A DNA stretch of 6,697 bases from assembly GCA_025360985.1 (NCBI GenBank), contig JANYBA010000092.1, positions 1-6,697 on the forward strand, in the 5' to 3' direction. The stretch comes from Gammaproteobacteria bacterium (GTDB taxonomy: Bacteria; Pseudomonadota; Gammaproteobacteria; Xanthomonadales; Xanthomonadaceae). This document shows, in pieces, positions 6,601 through 6,697 of the stretch; the stretch's first letter is position 1, and each line of letters starts with the position of its first letter. The translations under genes and the position numbers were made by a program. A model generated the notes under the pieces. It made no database searches and was not told the origin of the DNA. It saw nothing but the letters and a program-made list of their open reading frames with translations.

Positions 6601-6697
6601 GCAATACCTGTCGGTGGGCTTTTGTCGCGAATTGGCCATGAACCACGGCTTCGACGTCGATGCCGTGTTGCTCGGCGACGGCGTGCTGATGGCCGAG
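3620..6697 (+). CDS. Giant modular O-chain assembly protein: sulfotransferase, coiled coil, WbsX, GT4 (3' end outside window)
   Basis: A single frame is open for 1026 codons from the ATG at 3620 (overlapping the wzt stop as ATGA) to the last base. The protein is thus longer than 1026 residues and its C-terminus is unseen. Layout by residue: basic N-terminus (1-18), sulfotransferase-type P-loop domain (19-240), helical stretch (250-316), coiled coil (317-498), basic segment with SxSWKLT (499-572), Ala/Pro-rich linker (573-625), WbsX/GH99-like domain (627-967), Ala/Lys hinge (968-979), and the start of a GT-B glycosyltransferase (980 onward). No signal peptide or membrane helix is visible, so it should act at the cytoplasmic face, where ABC-exported O-chains are built. 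The position after wzm-wzt supports that role. I cannot name an orthologue. Which sugars it handles, and whether all modules are active, cannot be read from the sequence. A frameshift joining separate genes is unlikely within the window, because codon bias stays in this frame throughout. Confidence 0.88.
   Translation, partial: [1026 protein letters not shown]
3674..4339 (+). other. Sulfotransferase-like domain of the giant protein
   Basis: Residues 19-240 read as a bacterial Sulfotransfer_3-type fold. [20 protein letters not shown] (19-38) is the first strand and P-loop that holds the 5'-phosphosulfate side of PAPS in this superfamily. [14 protein letters not shown] (119-132) is the conserved K-[DE]-P-R segment, and [20 protein letters not shown] (145-164) is the 3'-phosphate-binding strand and helix with Arg150 and Ser156/Ser158. 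[12 protein letters not shown] (60-71) and [12 protein letters not shown] (191-202) also fit the family. If active, it would move a sulfo group from PAPS to a sugar hydroxyl. Many proteins with this GMHRSGTS pattern lack a tested activity, so sulfation is an inference from family membership. Confidence 0.8.
4568..5113 (+). other. Long coiled coil of the giant protein
   Basis: Residues about 317-498 are rich in Glu, Gln, Arg, Ala and Leu. The only proline-containing break is near 372-375 (DPVGP), so two helical blocks are likely. The first block contains repeated IEAQRREV / IDAQRNEL / FEAQRNEL phrases (345-352, 384-391, 409-416). The second has hydrophobic residues exactly seven apart at Val424 and Leu431, 438, 445, 452, 459, 466, 473, 480 and 487. 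Expected roles are oligomerisation or spacing between the sulfotransferase module and the glycosyl-active modules. The oligomer state is not readable with certainty. Confidence 0.85.
4919..5023 (+). repeat. 21-bp in-frame tandem repeat encoding RNDELAA heptads
   Basis: Five consecutive 21-base units start at 4919, 4940, 4961, 4982 and 5003. The first three differ only at the last two codons (gcg gca, gcc gcg, gcg gcg) and each encodes RNDELAA. The fourth (RGNELVE) and fifth (RSSELAT) are degenerate. Each unit is one coiled-coil heptad, so gain or loss of a unit keeps the frame and changes the coil length by seven residues. The units are directly adjacent with no spacers. Confidence 0.93.
5114..5335 (+). 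other. Basic SxSWKLT linker segment of the giant protein
   Basis: Residues 499-572 hold two basic, amphipathic-looking stretches: [17 protein letters not shown] (500-516) and [20 protein letters not shown] (541-560), the latter followed by [11 protein letters not shown] (561-571). An S-x-SW-[RK]-[LI]-T-x-P-[LV]-R phrase after a coiled coil is a recurring element of multidomain O-antigen and rhamnan glycosyltransferases. Its function is not settled. The clustered Arg/Lys and bulky hydrophobic residues would suit binding to the inner membrane surface, which is inference. Confidence 0.6.
5498..6520 (+). other. WbsX / GH99-like domain of the giant protein
   Basis: Residues 627-967 match the WbsX family found in many O-antigen clusters. 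Landmarks are [16 protein letters not shown] (626-641), [12 protein letters not shown] (643-654), [22 protein letters not shown] (694-715), [18 protein letters not shown] (727-744), [10 protein letters not shown] (781-790), and [17 protein letters not shown] (937-953). The fold is a TIM barrel related to glycoside hydrolase family 99. Family members are annotated as glycosyltransferases or lipopolysaccharide biosynthesis proteins, mostly without direct biochemistry. The acidic pair Glu943/Glu946 in NEWAEG lines up with the NEWxEG acidic pair of GH99 enzymes, so the barrel may be catalytic. Confidence 0.88.
6557..6697 (+). other. Beginning of a GT-B (GT4-type) glycosyltransferase domain, cut by window end
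   Basis: Residues 980-1026 begin [20 protein letters not shown] (980-999) and continue [21 protein letters not shown] (1001-1021). This is the first beta strand, glycine-rich turn and first helix of the N-terminal Rossmann half of a GT-B fold, in the SHDA..HGAQ.L form common to GT4 enzymes in O-antigen clusters, often directly behind WbsX. The donor-binding half with its E-x7-E motif would lie beyond the window. Only 47 residues are visible, so the family is probable rather than certain. Confidence 0.68.

Noticed and set aside
4346..6646. Open frame of 766 codons on the minus strand
   Set aside because: It is fully antisense to the giant gene. The opposite strand carries clear WbsX and coiled-coil motifs, while this one has a low-complexity composition set by codon bias.

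Overview
The window is a GC-rich, completely coding stretch of bacterial chromosome. All genes lie on the + strand, with only one real gap (31 bases). It fits a gammaproteobacterium of the Xanthomonadaceae/Lysobacteraceae group (Xanthomonas, Lysobacter, Luteimonas and relatives). The reasons are the strong G/C bias at third codon positions and the gene order: a transsulfuration gene pair followed directly by O-antigen export genes. In Xanthomonas the variable lipopolysaccharide (LPS) cassette is known to sit between metB and etfA, and this looks like the metB edge of such a cassette. The genus cannot be fixed from sequence alone.

Left part (1-2085), sulfur amino acid metabolism: the 3' part of a cystathionine beta-synthase gene with a C-terminal pair of CBS domains, then a complete cystathionine gamma-lyase/gamma-synthase gene (metB type). 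Together they suit reverse transsulfuration, homocysteine to cysteine through cystathionine.

Middle part (2082-3623), polysaccharide export: wzm (membrane permease) and wzt (ATPase) of an ABC transporter that moves a finished, lipid-linked O-chain across the inner membrane. wzm starts inside the metB stop codon (ATGA), wzt follows after 3 bases, and the next gene starts inside the wzt stop codon (ATGA). The whole stretch therefore looks like one tightly coupled transcription unit. This Wzt is the short form without a C-terminal carbohydrate-binding domain.

Right part (3620 to the window end): one uninterrupted reading frame of at least 1026 codons that runs off the edge. It encodes a modular, probably cytoplasmic or membrane-associated O-chain assembly protein. 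In order it has a sulfotransferase-type P-loop domain, a long coiled coil containing a 21-bp tandem repeat, a basic linker with the SxSWKLT motif, a WbsX/GH99-like domain, and the first ~47 residues of a GT-B (GT4-type) glycosyltransferase domain. This multidomain fusion is the most unusual item in the window. Its plan (modifying enzyme, coiled coil, basic segment) recalls chain-length-controlling proteins such as WbdD, but the parts are different and the parallel is inference.

No RNA genes, insertion sequences, CRISPR arrays, convincing promoters or terminators were found.
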